A stretch of DNA of 64,000 nt from NCBI GenBank assembly GCA_963995505.1, contig OZ023192.1, positions 13,313,001-13,377,000 on the forward strand, written 5' to 3'. Below the pieces are notes generated by a model, which did not search any database, was not told the origin of the DNA, and saw nothing but the letters and a program-made list of their open reading frames with translations. The stretch is from Hypericum androsaemum. Lineage: Eukaryota > Streptophyta > Magnoliopsida > Malpighiales > Hypericaceae. This document shows, one piece after another, positions 45,499 through 56,208 of this stretch. The stretch's first letter is position 1, and each line of letters begins with the position of its first letter. Made by a program: the position numbers and the translations under genes.

Positions 45499-48400
45499 AT
45501 GCGCTCAACTCGCTCAACGAACAACATTCCGATCGGAGTAGACGTTGACATTGGATACTTGGAAAGGGTGTTGCGACAAGAGAGAAGGACACAAGCAAGG
45601 ATGAATCAACAACCTCATGTGCAAGAAGCTCCACAAGGAGCTCCGCAAGGTGATGCGCAAGGTGATGCGCAAGGAGGTGGAGTTCCTCGAAGGTCTCTCA
45701 TGGACTATGCTAGGCCCACCTTGAGAGGGGCAATGTCTGGAGTTCCTAGGCCTGCTATTCAAGCTAACACCTTCGAGATCAAGCCAGCGGTGATTCACAT
45801 GCTCCAAGCTTCGGTCCAATTCTATGGATTACCGAATGAAGATCCCAACGACCATATTGCTAATTTTCTGGAGATAGCCGACACCTTCAAGCACAATGGA
45901 GTGACCAACGATGCTGTGAAGCTTAGGTTGTTCCCATTTACCTTGAAGGACAAAGCAAAGATATGGTATAAGAATCTGGTTGGGACAAAAATTACGACAT
46001 GGGAAGAGCTAGCTAATGCCTTCCTTGACAAGTATTTTCCCTTCTCCAAGACCAATAGACTCGTGAAGGAGATTAACAACTTCCAACAATTCGAGAATGA
46101 GTCGTTGAGTGAAGCTTGGGAGAGATTCAAGGGAGTACAAAGGAGTTGTCCACACCACAATATACCAGAGGAGTCTTTACTCCAAACTTTCTACTTTGGA
46201 CTTGGACCCTCTACAAGGGGGACGGTTGATGCTGCCTCTAATGGATCCTTTTTGAGAAGAGAGAGGGATGATGCCTACCACATCGTGGAAGAATTAGCAG
46301 CTACAAACATCCTTATGGCAAATGAGAGAGGAAGACAACCTATTGACCAGCAAAAGGGAGTGATTGATGTTGATGTTGCCTCCTCTATTCAAGCCCAATT
46401 GGCAATGTTGGCAAGAAAAGTGAACGATCTTAGCTTGAACAATACCAATGTGGCAGCCGTAAGGACGACTTGTGAAGCATGTGGAAATGTTGGCCACGGG
46501 ATGCAAGAATGTGCTATGATGAACACGGAAGTGGAGCAAGCACACTTTATTGGTGGCCAAGGTCAAGGTCAAGGCCAAGGTCAAGGAGCAAATAGGATGG
46601 GAAATAACCCATATTCCTCCACCTACAATCCGGGGTGGAGAAATCACCCAAACTTCTCTTGGAAGGGAGGGAATAGTGGCGACAACATGGCAATTGTTCC
46701 GGATAAGGGACTTCCTCTTCGCAATACACAACAAGGACCTCCCCCGGGTTTCCAACCACGTTTCTCTCTGATGGATCGGATGGGAAATATTGAGGAGAGG
46801 TTTGACAAGATGGAAAAGTTTATGCAAGAGGTTGGAGGGGTGGTTAGTCAACAAGGCCAAATTTTGGCCGCCATACAACAACAAGCATCAAGGCAAGACA
46901 GCTTTGAACAAATCCTCAAAGGTCAAGCAACCGCCATGCATAATATAGAGAGGCAACTTGGGCAAATAGCAAGTGCAAGTGCCCACAGAGCATCTGGTTC
47001 CCTTCCTAGCTCCACGGAAGTGAATCCTCGAGGAAATGTGTGTGCAATTTCTTTGAGGAGTGGTAAGGAAATAGCTTCTCAAGAGGCAACTCGGAAGAAT
47101 AATGATGATCCTATGAGAGCCAATGAGGAGGAAAAGGAAGTAGAGGCAGAGAGAGAGAGAAGTCCACCGGTTGAGAGTGCTGAAGAAGAAGTCTATGTGC
47201 CACCACCACCTAAAGCTCCTCGACTACCATTCCCTCAAAGAGTGAAGAAGAAGAATGTGATGGATGACAAGTTTATTGGCTTCATGGAGAAGATGAAGAA
47301 CATCCAGATCAGTGTTTCTTTTCTTGAGATGTTGGATCAATTGCCGCAATACTCGAAGTTTCTCAAGGAACTCATCACTAAGAAGAGGAAGTGGAAAGAT
47401 GGAGAGACGGTGGCCCTCACGGAGAAGTGTAGCTCTCTCATCTCCAAAGATCTCCCGACTAAGTTAAAAGATCCAGGGAGTTTCACTATTCCTGGTTTCG
47501 TTGGTGATGTTGAGTTTCCCAAGTGCTTATGTGATTTAGGCGCTAGCATTAACTTGATGCCTTTGTCTATTATGAGAAGACTTGGTTTGAGTGAGGTGAA
47601 ATCCACTTCTATGCGTCTCCAATTGGCAGACCAAACCATCAAGAGGCCATTCGGGGTTGTGGAGGATGTCTTGCTGAAGATTGATAAGTTTATCTTCCCC
47701 GTGGACTTTGTGGTGTTGGATTACGAAGAAGACAAGAGTTGTCCACTAATTCTTGGCCGACCGTTTCTCAATACGGCACGTGCCTTAGTGGATGTGCATG
47801 ATGGAAGATTGGTCCTCCGAATAGGGGAGGAGAAGGTAGAATTCAAGATGTCTAATGCAATGCGCCATCCTCTTGATGAAGCCATGTGCATGAAAGTTGA
47901 TGTCATGGAGGAATGTGTCCTTAAGTTGGGCAAGGAGAGCTCATTGAAGATTGAAGATGGAATGGAGGAAAAGATTCATGGAGAACAAGAAGAGTATGAC
48001 TTGGAAGAGTTCATGGGAGAAGCAGATAAAAAAGGTCTCCATGAGGATTTAGAGCTTCATTTGAAGTATCCTACTCCACCTTCCATCATTAAGGCTCCAA
48101 GCTTGGAGTTGAAAGAGCTACCCTCTCATGTACGGTATGCATTCTTAAAGGATGAAGGAAGACTTCCAATTATCATCTCCAACAAGCTCTCTAAGGAGCA
48201 AGAGGAGAAGGTGCTTGAAGTCGTTGACAAACGGATTAAGGGCATGGCGTGCCAACAATATGATATCAAGGGGACAAATTCCGACATGATTATGCATTAC
48301 ATCCACTTGGAGGAGGAAGCCAAGCCAAGGTTGGACATGCTTCATAAGGAGAAGACGAAAAGATCACATGACGCCCACATCGGGAAGAAGGAGTTCAAGG

Positions 48401-48636
48401 AAGGTGATCAAGTGCTACTCTACAATTCCCGTTTGAAGTTTTTTCCGGGAAAACACAAGTCCAAGTGGAGTGGACCTTACGAGGTGGTGAAGGTTTTTCC
48501 ATTTGGAACCCTCAAATTGGAAAGAAGCAATGGAGAAGTGTTCAAGGTGAATGGCCATAGGTGCAAGATTTGCCTTGGTGGTAATATGGAACGACAAGCG
48601 GAAGTGCACTCCGTCACCTCACCCTCCAATGCATGA
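45499..48636 (+). CDS. Gag-protease polyprotein fused in frame to the integrase C-terminal tail, 1045 aa
   Basis: The first ATG (MRSTRSTNN) is 126 nt after the primer site. Gag (about residues 80-300) carries the retrotransposon gag core (NFLEIADTFKHNGVTND, then FPFTLKDKAKIWYKNL, EELANAFLDKYFP and ESLSEAWERFKGVQRSCPHH). A CCHC knuckle, CEACGNVGHGMQEC, is at 325-338 and a QG-rich stretch follows. Protease has CDLGASINLMPLSI (catalytic Asp679; DLGA is the usual Athila form) and ILGRPFLNTARALVDV. The pre-RT motif DIKGTNSDMIMHYIHLEEEA-KP (about 917-942) then runs straight into the integrase tail (HKEKTKRSHDAHIGKKEF, LLYNSRLKFFPGKHKSKWSG). RT, RNase H and the integrase zinc finger and DDE core are missing, yet no stop is introduced. 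The product could build particles but cannot copy or insert DNA itself. Confidence 0.9.
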   Translation: MRSTRSTNNIPIGVDVDIGYLERVLRQERRTQARMNQQPHVQEAPQGAPQGDAQGDAQGGGVPRRSLMDYARPTLRGAMSGVPRPAIQANTFEIKPAVIHMLQASVQFYGLPNEDPNDHIANFLEIADTFKHNGVTNDAVKLRLFPFTLKDKAKIWYKNLVGTKITTWEELANAFLDKYFPFSKTNRLVKEINNFQQFENESLSEAWERFKGVQRSCPHHNIPEESLLQTFYFGLGPSTRGTVDAASNGSFLRRERDDAYHIVEELAATNILMANERGRQPIDQQKGVIDVDVASSIQAQLAMLARKVNDLSLNNTNVAAVRTTCEACGNVGHGMQECAMMNTEVEQAHFIGGQGQGQGQGQGANRMGNNPYSSTYNPGWRNHPNFSWKGGNSGDNMAIVPDKGLPLRNTQQGPPPGFQPRFSLMDRMGNIEERFDKMEKFMQEVGGVVSQQGQILAAIQQQASRQDSFEQILKGQATAMHNIERQLGQIASASAHRASGSLPSSTEVNPRGNVCAISLRSGKEIASQEATRKNNDDPMRANEEEKEVEAERERSPPVESAEEEVYVPPPPKAPRLPFPQRVKKKNVMDDKFIGFMEKMKNIQISVSFLEMLDQLPQYSKFLKELITKKRKWKDGETVALTEKCSSLISKDLPTKLKDPGSFTIPGFVGDVEFPKCLCDLGASINLMPLSIMRRLGLSEVKSTSMRLQLADQTIKRPFGVVEDVLLKIDKFIFPVDFVVLDYEEDKSCPLILGRPFLNTARALVDVHDGRLVLRIGEEKVEFKMSNAMRHPLDEAMCMKVDVMEECVLKLGKESSLKIEDGMEEKIHGEQEEYDLEEFMGEADKKGLHEDLELHLKYPTPPSIIKAPSLELKELPSHVRYAFLKDEGRLPIIISNKLSKEQEEKVLEVVDKRIKGMACQQYDIKGTNSDMIMHYIHLEEEAKPRLDMLHKEKTKRSHDAHIGKKEFKEGDQVLLYNSRLKFFPGKHKSKWSGPYEVVKVFPFGTLKLERSNGEVFKVNGHRCKICLGGNMERQAEVHSVTSPSNA

Positions 48637-48857
48637 ACAAGGGGAGTAAAGTCAAGCTAACGACTATAACTTAGCATGTGTTTTGTATTGTCTTTATATT
48701 TATTATAGTCTTTTATGTGTGTTCTTTTTATTTATGTGTTGTTCTTATTCTGGTATGTTTTTGAAGTGTTAGTTCATGCTTACAGGGATCTCTTGCATCT
48801 TGAAGGTGACATGGACGATTGGAGCTCAGCAAGGATCGAGGATGAGTTGGGAAAGTT

Positions 48858-49045
48858 TAAAAAAAAATTTGCAAAAAAAAAAAAATTTGCGAAAAAAAAA
48901 AAATTTTTTTAGGCGTGGCTTTTTGGCCACGGCCGTGGCAACTCACGGTTTTCATTTTCCTTCCGTTTTTTTTTTTCAAAAAAAAAAATTTTTTTTTTAA
49001 AAACAAATCCGACCCACCAAAAAAAAAATTTTTTTTTTTATATAC
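48858..49045. repeat. A-run/T-run palindromic low-complexity block
   Basis: Repeated blocks of 8-13 A followed by T-runs, including three A(n)TTTGC units (48860-48900) and two A10-T10-like palindromes near 48978-49000 and 49018-49040. These would form hairpins in RNA or single-stranded cDNA. Confidence 0.8.
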
Positions 49046-49442
49046 TCTTCCTCCCATTTCTCCCAAATCGTCCCAATCAAAAGGCTAGCAAGTGGCGATT
49101 TAAGGGGTCGAAGTTCAACATGGACAGAGAGCTGCGTCATCAAAGCTACTACATCCAGCAAATGGTGGAGCTATCCAGATACAACATCCCACCACCACCA
49201 TCTCCACCTCAAGACTAAGGGGAGTTTCTTAGCACTTTATTTTTCTTTAATTAATTATTTTTTGTTAATTATTATTTTTTGTTTTTGTCTTCGTGATGTC
49301 TTGAGTTTGCTTTATGTCATTGTGATGTCTTGTTCTTCATGTTTGTTTGATGCTCTTGCTTGGTTCTTATTGCATTTGTTAGTATAGTTCAATTGTTTAA
49401 GATGTATGTGTGCTCCATACACCTTGAGGACAAGGTGTTCTT

Positions 49443-49459
49443 CAAGTGTGGGGGTGTGG
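49443..49459 (+). promoter_or_regulatory. Internal copy of the polypurine tract motif
   Basis: CAAGTGTGGGGGTGTGG, matching CAAGTGTGGGGGTGTGA at 50841-50857 in 16 of 17 positions. Both follow CTTGAGGACAAG by about ten bases. The second is the functional 3' polypurine tract by position. Confidence 0.7.
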
Positions 49460-50854
49460 TTCCACTTAGGAATCCTTTGTGTGTTTAGGTCTAGTTTGTC
49501 TTGTTTAGGCAATGATTTGGCATGAATTTTCAAAAATTTGACCCCCTTCAAAATTCTTTAACCTGTGTTCGAAGCTTACCACACACCTAGTTAGGAAATG
49601 GACTCGAGCACAAGGCCTAAGAACTTGTCGAAATCTCACCCTCGGTTGTTTAGACTCGTGGTCTCACTTTGTAGATTAGACTAGAGGGTTGATGAGTGAC
49701 CTTGTGAGGAACTTTGAGCCGAAGGAGAAGACAACCGTCTTCATTTATTCATGAGGTGCCTACATGAGTTCGGTTGATCGAGGTATCCTACTAGTACTTT
49801 ACATGGTCTTGGTTGTGTGGCGTTAGTGAATGACGGGGGGGCTAATCCTTTGAAATTGAGCCTAGAGTTTTAGAGCCAAAAACCTTCATATCCATTGCTT
49901 TAAACCATTTAGCCTAGCCATTCATTGATCATATTATATGTATACCAACTTTAAGCCTTATATCCACCATCTTCCCGACCTTTGGTCATCCGATCCGAGG
50001 ACACGTAAGTTTACATTTTTTGGGAAATGATATGTATTGGGTTTAGCTGGTAGCTTAGTGTTCTTATAGGTTAATTCATTGGGAATTTGGGTGATTAAGA
50101 AGGCCATACTAAGAAGTCGAGTTTTTGTCTAGAAAATGCCAAGTTGTGTTGTAGAAAGAAAAAAAAAAGAAAAGAAAAGAAGAAAAGAAAAGAAAAAAAA
50201 AGTGAAGGTTGAATAAGGCATTAATAATTGGCATAACTCGTGCTCCGTGGTCTTAGGAAATGGGGTGAATTGTGAGAGTGTGCTCTAATTATTTATGGTG
50301 AGGATGTTTAGAATAGACGAGAGATTTGAATGCTTTGGCAACAAGTCCTCGGATTGGGTGGTTTAACTACTATCCATACATATTTCCTTACCTTTACCTT
50401 AGCCCCATTACAACCCGGTTGAAAGCCCCCGGTTCACGAGCAACCACATGACTTTGAGACACTATTGAGTAGGATGTAGGATACTTTGAAAGACATCGAT
50501 CATGTACGCGAGAGGATAGGAAGTTGGCTACTTACAATTTGTGAGATAAAATTTCCGAACTTCTGAGTGGTTAACCTTCTAGTGTCTTTTACATAGTGAT
50601 AACACTTGATTAAACCACCGAGTGGTGAGATGTCTACCGGTTCTTACTCTTTGTGTTTGAGTTGATGTACTAGCTAGGTTGTGTGATAATACTTTTGATG
50701 TGAGTTTGAAATTTTGAGGGGAGTTAAATTGTGAATTTATCATGTCTAGTCTTGTCCTTGTCATATTTTCTTTCTTACGTGATTGTGATTGTGATTGTGT
50801 TTGTGTTTGTATGAATATTGCTTGAGGACAAGCAATGATTCAAGTGTGGGGGTG

Positions 50855-52425
50855 TGATGAGTGTGAAAATACTCTATCATCTATGTATGTTTTAGTGTCA
50901 ATTTTCCATTGTTTCTAGTATTGTTGTGTGTTATTTATCGTTGTATTGTTATATTTCGTGTTTTGAACGTTCTAGTATAGTTATTGTGATTTTCATTAGT
51001 TTCGTTCATTTTTATTTCTAGGAGGCTTTGTGGTGATGCGGGGAGGATATTGGTGTACTTTGGAGCGCGTCAACGACGATCGGATCAGCCTTGAAGAATG
51101 GTGCACGATCGGGAAGGCGACGACATTGGGCTAACTGACCTCGAGAGACTTAAATGCCGATAACTTTCGCATCCGAAGTCCAATCGAGACGAGTGAGGTG
51201 GTTCTGGAAAGAAGACATCCGGGGCTACAACTTTGTTTCTCTGGTCTTCTTCAGATTCGAAGTCTAAGAGGGTCGAAAATGCGCATGAAGTCGAGCTTTA
51301 AATCTGAGGACTCGCCTGACCGAAATTGGCCAAAATTCCGGGACCATTCCGGAATTTGCCAGGACGTTTTCTTGGCTGCCATCCCACACCATTTTGGCTG
51401 GAATTCCACTAACAAATTCCCCATACTCCACTATCTTCCATTGTCTCCCACTACTCCACTTTGTCCCCCATTACTTCCACTTTCCCACATATTCCTCCAT
51501 TCCACTCATTCATTCAACCATTCTCTCTTCCTCCCAACCAAGAAATCCGTGGCTCTCTCCCTCTCTTCCAACCAAATCCGTGGCTGCCATTGAAGAGGAG
51601 AAGAACCAAAAAACGTGGCCAAGAGGGAAGCATTTGGAGAGGAAGAGTAGAAGGAGCTTGAAGGAAGAGCTAGGAGGAAGCTCTTGAAGATTCATTGAGC
51701 TTTTCCTAAACTCTATCTTTTTTGTTCATGTTTCATTCTCATTGTTCAATGAATGATTTGTGTTGGATGATGAACATGTGTGAGTAGTTCATTTGTGGGT
51801 TAGGTGCCTTGATGGCATCTAACTAGCCTATGGTTTTGTGGGGTTAATATGTTAAGGTTTATGAACTAGTTAATGTGTTTAATGCTTAATCTTGATTGAT
51901 CACCTTGATTATGAACTAAGTTAACACTAATCGCCGGGAGGGGTTAGGATTAACGGACCATTTAACTAGCTAACTAGTTGTCTATTGAAGAGGGATCTCT
52001 TTAGGTGGTTAGTTGTCCAAAGGATGATGTTGATAATCGGTAGTTAGTTGGATTAGTTGGCTAATTAGTCGCGGGAGCGCGGTTGGTTCGACTAAGCCTA
52101 ATTAACTATCGATTTAGACTAATTTGTCGCGGGAGCGTTGATTAGTTGCTTAAGGAACATCCGGACCATAACACGAACTTAATATACCCCATATGCCATT
52201 TGGTTATTTAGTTGTCATTGGCACCAAGCCCACTCTTTCCTTTATTGTTTACATCTTCTTGTATTTAGTAGTTGTAGTAACCAATTCGTATTTGGAATTG
52301 ACACCTCCATTTATTATTGTCCCAAACTAGTGATAAAGTCGAGTTTGCGGCCTAGCTTAGTCCTCGTGGGACGATAATCCCGTACTTACTCATTATTGCA
52401 AGAGGGGTGAAAATCCTTCCTTTCA
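50855..52425 (+). repeat. 3' LTR of the Athila-like element (1571 bp)
   Basis: Partner of 43783-45353; same length and ends, about 99.6% identical by my count. Confidence 0.95.
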
Positions 52426-54280
52426 AGGCCCTTGGGTTGATTAGGTTGAGTACCCGGGTGAGTAAACTCATTGAGTACCGATATTTTCTTCGGGATCAGA
52501 CTCTCGCACTCGTAGGGCTTACCCTTGGTGAGCTCAGCCACCATTTCCTCTGCAATTAGGTCCTCTCCCCAGCCACATTCACTATCCAAGTGATCAATCT
52601 TTAGAGTAGGATCATAAAAGTAAGTACCCTTAGAGGAGAAAGCCCTCATATCCTTCTCATTGATCAGTTGCTATACTATAGTGGCCTTCTGTGCTAACTC
52701 AGAGAGGTCTCAAAACCTATCCACCCCTAGTTTCTTTCGAAGACAGAACGTAAGCCCTTGCATGGCTAGAGCTGCTAGCTCAGACTCCAAGAGGTTGGTG
52801 GGGCATATTGGCAAAGGCTGAGATGGTTATACCTGGCTTTGTCCGTTAGAATTGGTTTATGAAATTTTTGCTCCATCTCCATCCAGGTCCGCACCGAACA
52901 CGACAGGAGGCTGATGTACCAAGAGAAGGCTATATTGGTTAAAGTCATCAAAAACTGGCGTAGAAGCAATGCATCATTGGTTGAAGTCTCACCACACTAG
53001 ATCGTGAATCGTATTGTGTGCTCCAACGATGCTTGATCATCTTCACCCGAGAACTTGGTAAAGTCAGGGATGCGGTACCCCCTTGGAAAAGGCTCCCTAT
53101 CATATGCCTCTGGGTATGGCTTGGTGAACCTAGGACGTGGGACGTGCCTTGCTTTAATCCTCGTGTCCTTGAGTACCTCAACAGCAACCTCCATTTAGTT
53201 TTATACTTCACACTCCTGTTGGGGTCCTTGATCAAAGTCATGCAGCCCCCTGAGAGGCAGATGCAAGGTCAGATCTTCCATATCCTCAACTACAGGCAAC
53301 TGTTATTCCCGCCTCTATTGGGTTGTGTCGAAGGTGAGTTGACAATTGACCTCTTCTTCCTCATTCAACTGCCCTCGCCTTAGAAAGGTAAATTGAGGAG
53401 CTGGGTTAGTAATTGGGAGTCTTTGCTCATATTCAGTATTTGTCCAGACGTTCCCCCTTTTGAAGGAACCCTGATCGACCTCGACCTTAGATGGGTATGA
53501 CCTGTCTGGGGCAATAGGTGGTTGAGATCGATTCTGCTTGGTCACAATGTTACTAGCCCTCATCCGACTGGTCTCGTACTGACCCGTAATATCCGTTCCT
53601 AGTGTCCCCTTAGTTGAGGATGGTTGGTACATTGTGTAGCTTGGGGTCTCATTCGGTAGAGTTCAGTCAACCACTCCTGATGTGACTGGTGTCTTACCAT
53701 AGGGCAAGGCACCGATCTTCAACTGCTCAGATGATTGTTCAGCATGTATAGGTAACGGGGTGCAGGTACCCTTTCCCCTAGTTTGAGTCTCAACCGACTT
53801 GGACACTTTATTCCTTATAGCTCAGAGCGAGTGTTGGTGAAAGTAGTCTATTATATATTGGTTATTGTCTCGAGCCACCCGATGAGCTGTAGTATCCACA
53901 TAATTATTGACTTCTTGGATCTGACTAGAGAGTCTCTGATAGGACTCATCGCTATGCTTGGAGACCTTATCGCTATGTCTCATCGCCTCCTCGAAGCACT
54001 TTTGAGTCTCCTCGCCAACATGTTCCTGGTTGGCCGCTAGCTGCTCGATCCGTTGCTCCATCCGAGTGGTCATAGGCTCATTCGCCCAGCACAAGGTGGC
54101 GATCTGATCAGCCAGCTCCTTGAAGACAGCTGTGTTGGTGATGTTCCTCCCGGTACCAAGTTGGGTAGCCGGGAAGGCCGACTCCTTGTTGGGAGGGGCC
54201 GTGTTGGTCGTATTCTTCCCAACGAGCTATTGAGAAGAGGGTGGTGCAGAGTCCACGCTCTTGGTCATCTTGTCAGGTTA
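52426..54280 (-). pseudogene. Outer gypsy Gag remnant, upstream part
   Basis: Minus-strand fragments match Tat/Ogre Gag: a coiled-coil-like N-terminus (MEQRIEQLAANQEHVGEETQ, near 54060-53820), the Gag core with YDREPFPRGYRIPDFTKFSG and EDDQASLEHTIRFTI followed by a stop then CGETSTND (near 53100-52970), and FSWYISLLSCSVRTWMEMEQ-KF (near 52900). The last piece, 52649-52430, reads FYDPTLKIDHLDSE onward and continues in frame at 43782 beyond the Athila insert. Several stops show it was already decaying. Confidence 0.75.
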
Positions 54281-54313
54281 GGGTTAAACCACCTTCTCAG
54301 ATGTCCTCCTAGA

Positions 54314-54330
54314 TCCCACAGAGCGTGCCA
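54314..54330 (-). promoter_or_regulatory. Primer-binding site candidate of the outer gypsy element
   Basis: Minus-strand TGGCACGCTCTGTGGGA, seven bases inside the LTR end. It resembles the tRNA-Arg-type sites of Tat/Ogre elements in layout, but the tRNA is not assigned. Confidence 0.55.
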
Positions 54331-54337
54331 AAAACTA

Positions 54338-56120
54338 TGTTGGGATAAAAATGTGCGAGAATGTCGAATGATCTCGTGACGGCCCAGAGTGCTCATCCCA
54401 AGTTCGGCCTAACGCTATGAGTAACAGAGGTGGCCGAAGCCGAAACTACAAACTAACCTAAACTAAAGATAATAGCCAAAGTTTGAGAGATATGTGTGTA
54501 TGATTTTTGTCATGTCCTCCTACTCGCTCCTTACCTTACTTATATAGAAAAAGAAGACCGCCTCAGCCTTACCCTAGTCGTGGTGTAGTTGGACTTAAAG
54601 AGTTCAAGCCCATCTCCTTCTAACGCTTATCCTTATTTGACCCAGAACCTCCTGAAGCCTTACCCTTATCGGACCCAGACTTTTCTTAAGAAAGCTTATC
54701 CGATTTACTAGCACTTCCATCCTTCTCGGAGTCCATCTCTATCTTCTGAGAGTCCAAGTGCATCCAGTCTCCTTGGGTCTATCAAATTCTTCCTGAGTCT
54801 GCCCTAACTTGGTCTCCTCGAAACAACCTAGCATCACCCTACCTCATGTGAGGTGGGCGCCACTTTTGACCTTGAGAGACCGGTGCCCCATTTGAAGTGA
54901 AAGGGAAACCCGCTCCCCACTTGAGCTAAAGGCAATTGGCGCCGGGTTTGAACACCTTCAATAGGCGCCTCATTTGGTACCTTGTCCGGTGCCACGTCTA
55001 CTTCTAGCATCTTTTTGACATCATTCCACTCTGAATTTAAAAAATTCATAAACTAAAAAGTTGTAGCTCTATGTCATAGCTTCACTCAAAAACTTGAATC
55101 ATTTTAATTTGAGCTACGAGTAAAAAGTTATGACCATTTTACCAGACAGCCGATGCCCCCTTCCACTTGCTTCAGTTGGCGCCGAATTTGGCTGCCAAGG
55201 ATTGGCGCCGGCCTTCTCTTCCCTCAGCTGGCACCGGGCTTGCCTCTATTTAATTGGCGCCGGACTTGCCTCCCCTTAGTTGGCGCGGGCTTGCCTCTCC
55301 TCAGCTAGCGCCAGGTTTGCTTTCCTCACTTAGTGCCAAGTTTTGACCCTCCTTAACTTCGAATTAGCAAAATTTATAAACTATAAAGTTGTAGATCTAT
55401 GTATTCCATAGCTTCAAGAATCACCTCAATCTAAGGCTCGAGCACCAAGATATGATCGATTTACTAATAATAGGCATTGTGAGGCAGCCCCTCACTTGGC
55501 GCCGGGTTTAGTTGGCGCCTATTTGAGACCCCTTCCACCCCGAACTAGAAGAAGACATCAACTACAAAGTTGTAGGAATATCTCTTAGCTTTTCATAGCC
55601 ATAAGAATCACCGCAATCCAAGGCTTGAGCACCAAGATATGGTCTATTTAATAATGATAGGTGAGGCAGCCCCTGCACTTGGTGTCGGGTTTAGTTGGCG
55701 CCTGGGTTTGCCTGAACTCGATTCGCGTCGGGTTCACCTAAACTTGGTTGGCGCCGGGTTTTGTTGGTGCCGGGTTCACTTGGTTGGTGCTTCTCTTGCT
55801 TCAAGAAGATGAATGCTCCACTCGTCCTCACCTTCTCAAATTTATGAAGTCAATCACACGCGCAACTTCTCTCACTCGAGGCTCCAACATCGTAAATTAT
55901 TTTTTCCGTCAACATATAGGTATTATGAGACAGCTCCTTCACGTCAATGAGCGTCTGAGTTCTCCAAGTGAGTGACCCGACTTAAGAAAGGCCTTCTATC
56001 CCTAACAAGTGTGTGACCTGACTCGAGGGAGTTCCACCTCACCTGAGGCTGAGGGTACCCAAACCGACTTAAGGTTAGGAGTACCTAGGTCGCCTTACCC
56101 TAAGGGTACCTAAGGTGATT
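54338..56120 (-). repeat. 5' LTR of the outer gypsy element, with GGCGCC-rich repeats
   Basis: The left part (54338-55036) pairs with 41426-42122. From 55040 to about 55780 it carries many TTGGCGCCGGGTTT-like words and three diverged copies of a longer unit (AAAGTTGTAG, then CAAGATATG about 70-100 bp later; near 55060, 55390 and 55575). This is probably the U3 end. The right boundary is uncertain. Confidence 0.6.
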
Positions 56121-56208
56121 CAAGGCTGAGAGTTGAACTTAAAGCAAATAAACCAGTTTCATTTCAAATGTTTTGTATTTTTTTAACATGTTTCAAAATT
56201 AAGTATAA

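Larger units (their letters stand above)
48637..50854 (+). other. 3' noncoding region of the Athila-like element
   Basis: 2.2 kb without a long frame; no env-like ORF recognised. It contains A/T homopolymer blocks with self-complementary A-run/T-run pairs (48858-49045), a purine tract (about 50155-50205), and two copies of a polypurine-like motif (49443-49459 and 50841-50857), only the second of which adjoins the LTR. Confidence 0.7.
43783..52425 (+). mobile_element. Young Athila-like Ty3/gypsy element lacking RT, RNase H and integrase core
   Basis: LTRs 43783-45353 and 50855-52425 are both 1571 bp, TG...CA, and I count six differences. A perfect AGGCC duplication lies at 43778-43782 and 52426-52430. 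The primer-binding site TGGCGCCGTTGCCGGGGA at 45356-45373 is typical of the Athila/Tat group (tRNA-Asp type). The polypurine tract AGTGTGGGGGTG precedes the right LTR. The single long frame at 45499-48636 encodes Gag, protease and only the tail of integrase. The insertion splits the Gag of the outer element. Very similar LTRs with no enzyme genes mean recent mobilisation in trans. Confidence 0.95.
41426..55040 (-). mobile_element. Decayed Tat/Ogre-like Ty3/gypsy element (minus strand) hosting the young Athila-like insert
   Basis: Two copies of an LTR segment starting TGTTGGGATAAAAAT, at 41426-42122 and 54338-55036, flank a minus-strand Gag remnant. Just left of the right copy, 54314-54330 reads on the minus strand TGGCACGCTCTGTGGGA, a plausible primer-binding site, so the right copy is the 5' LTR. 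No RT or integrase was found. The left LTR lacks the part matching beyond 55036, so either a deletion removed pol plus U3 of the 3' LTR, or this was a gag-only derivative. The right LTR probably continues to about 56.1 kb. At 43783-52425 a different element is inserted with an AGGCC duplication. Confidence 0.75.
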
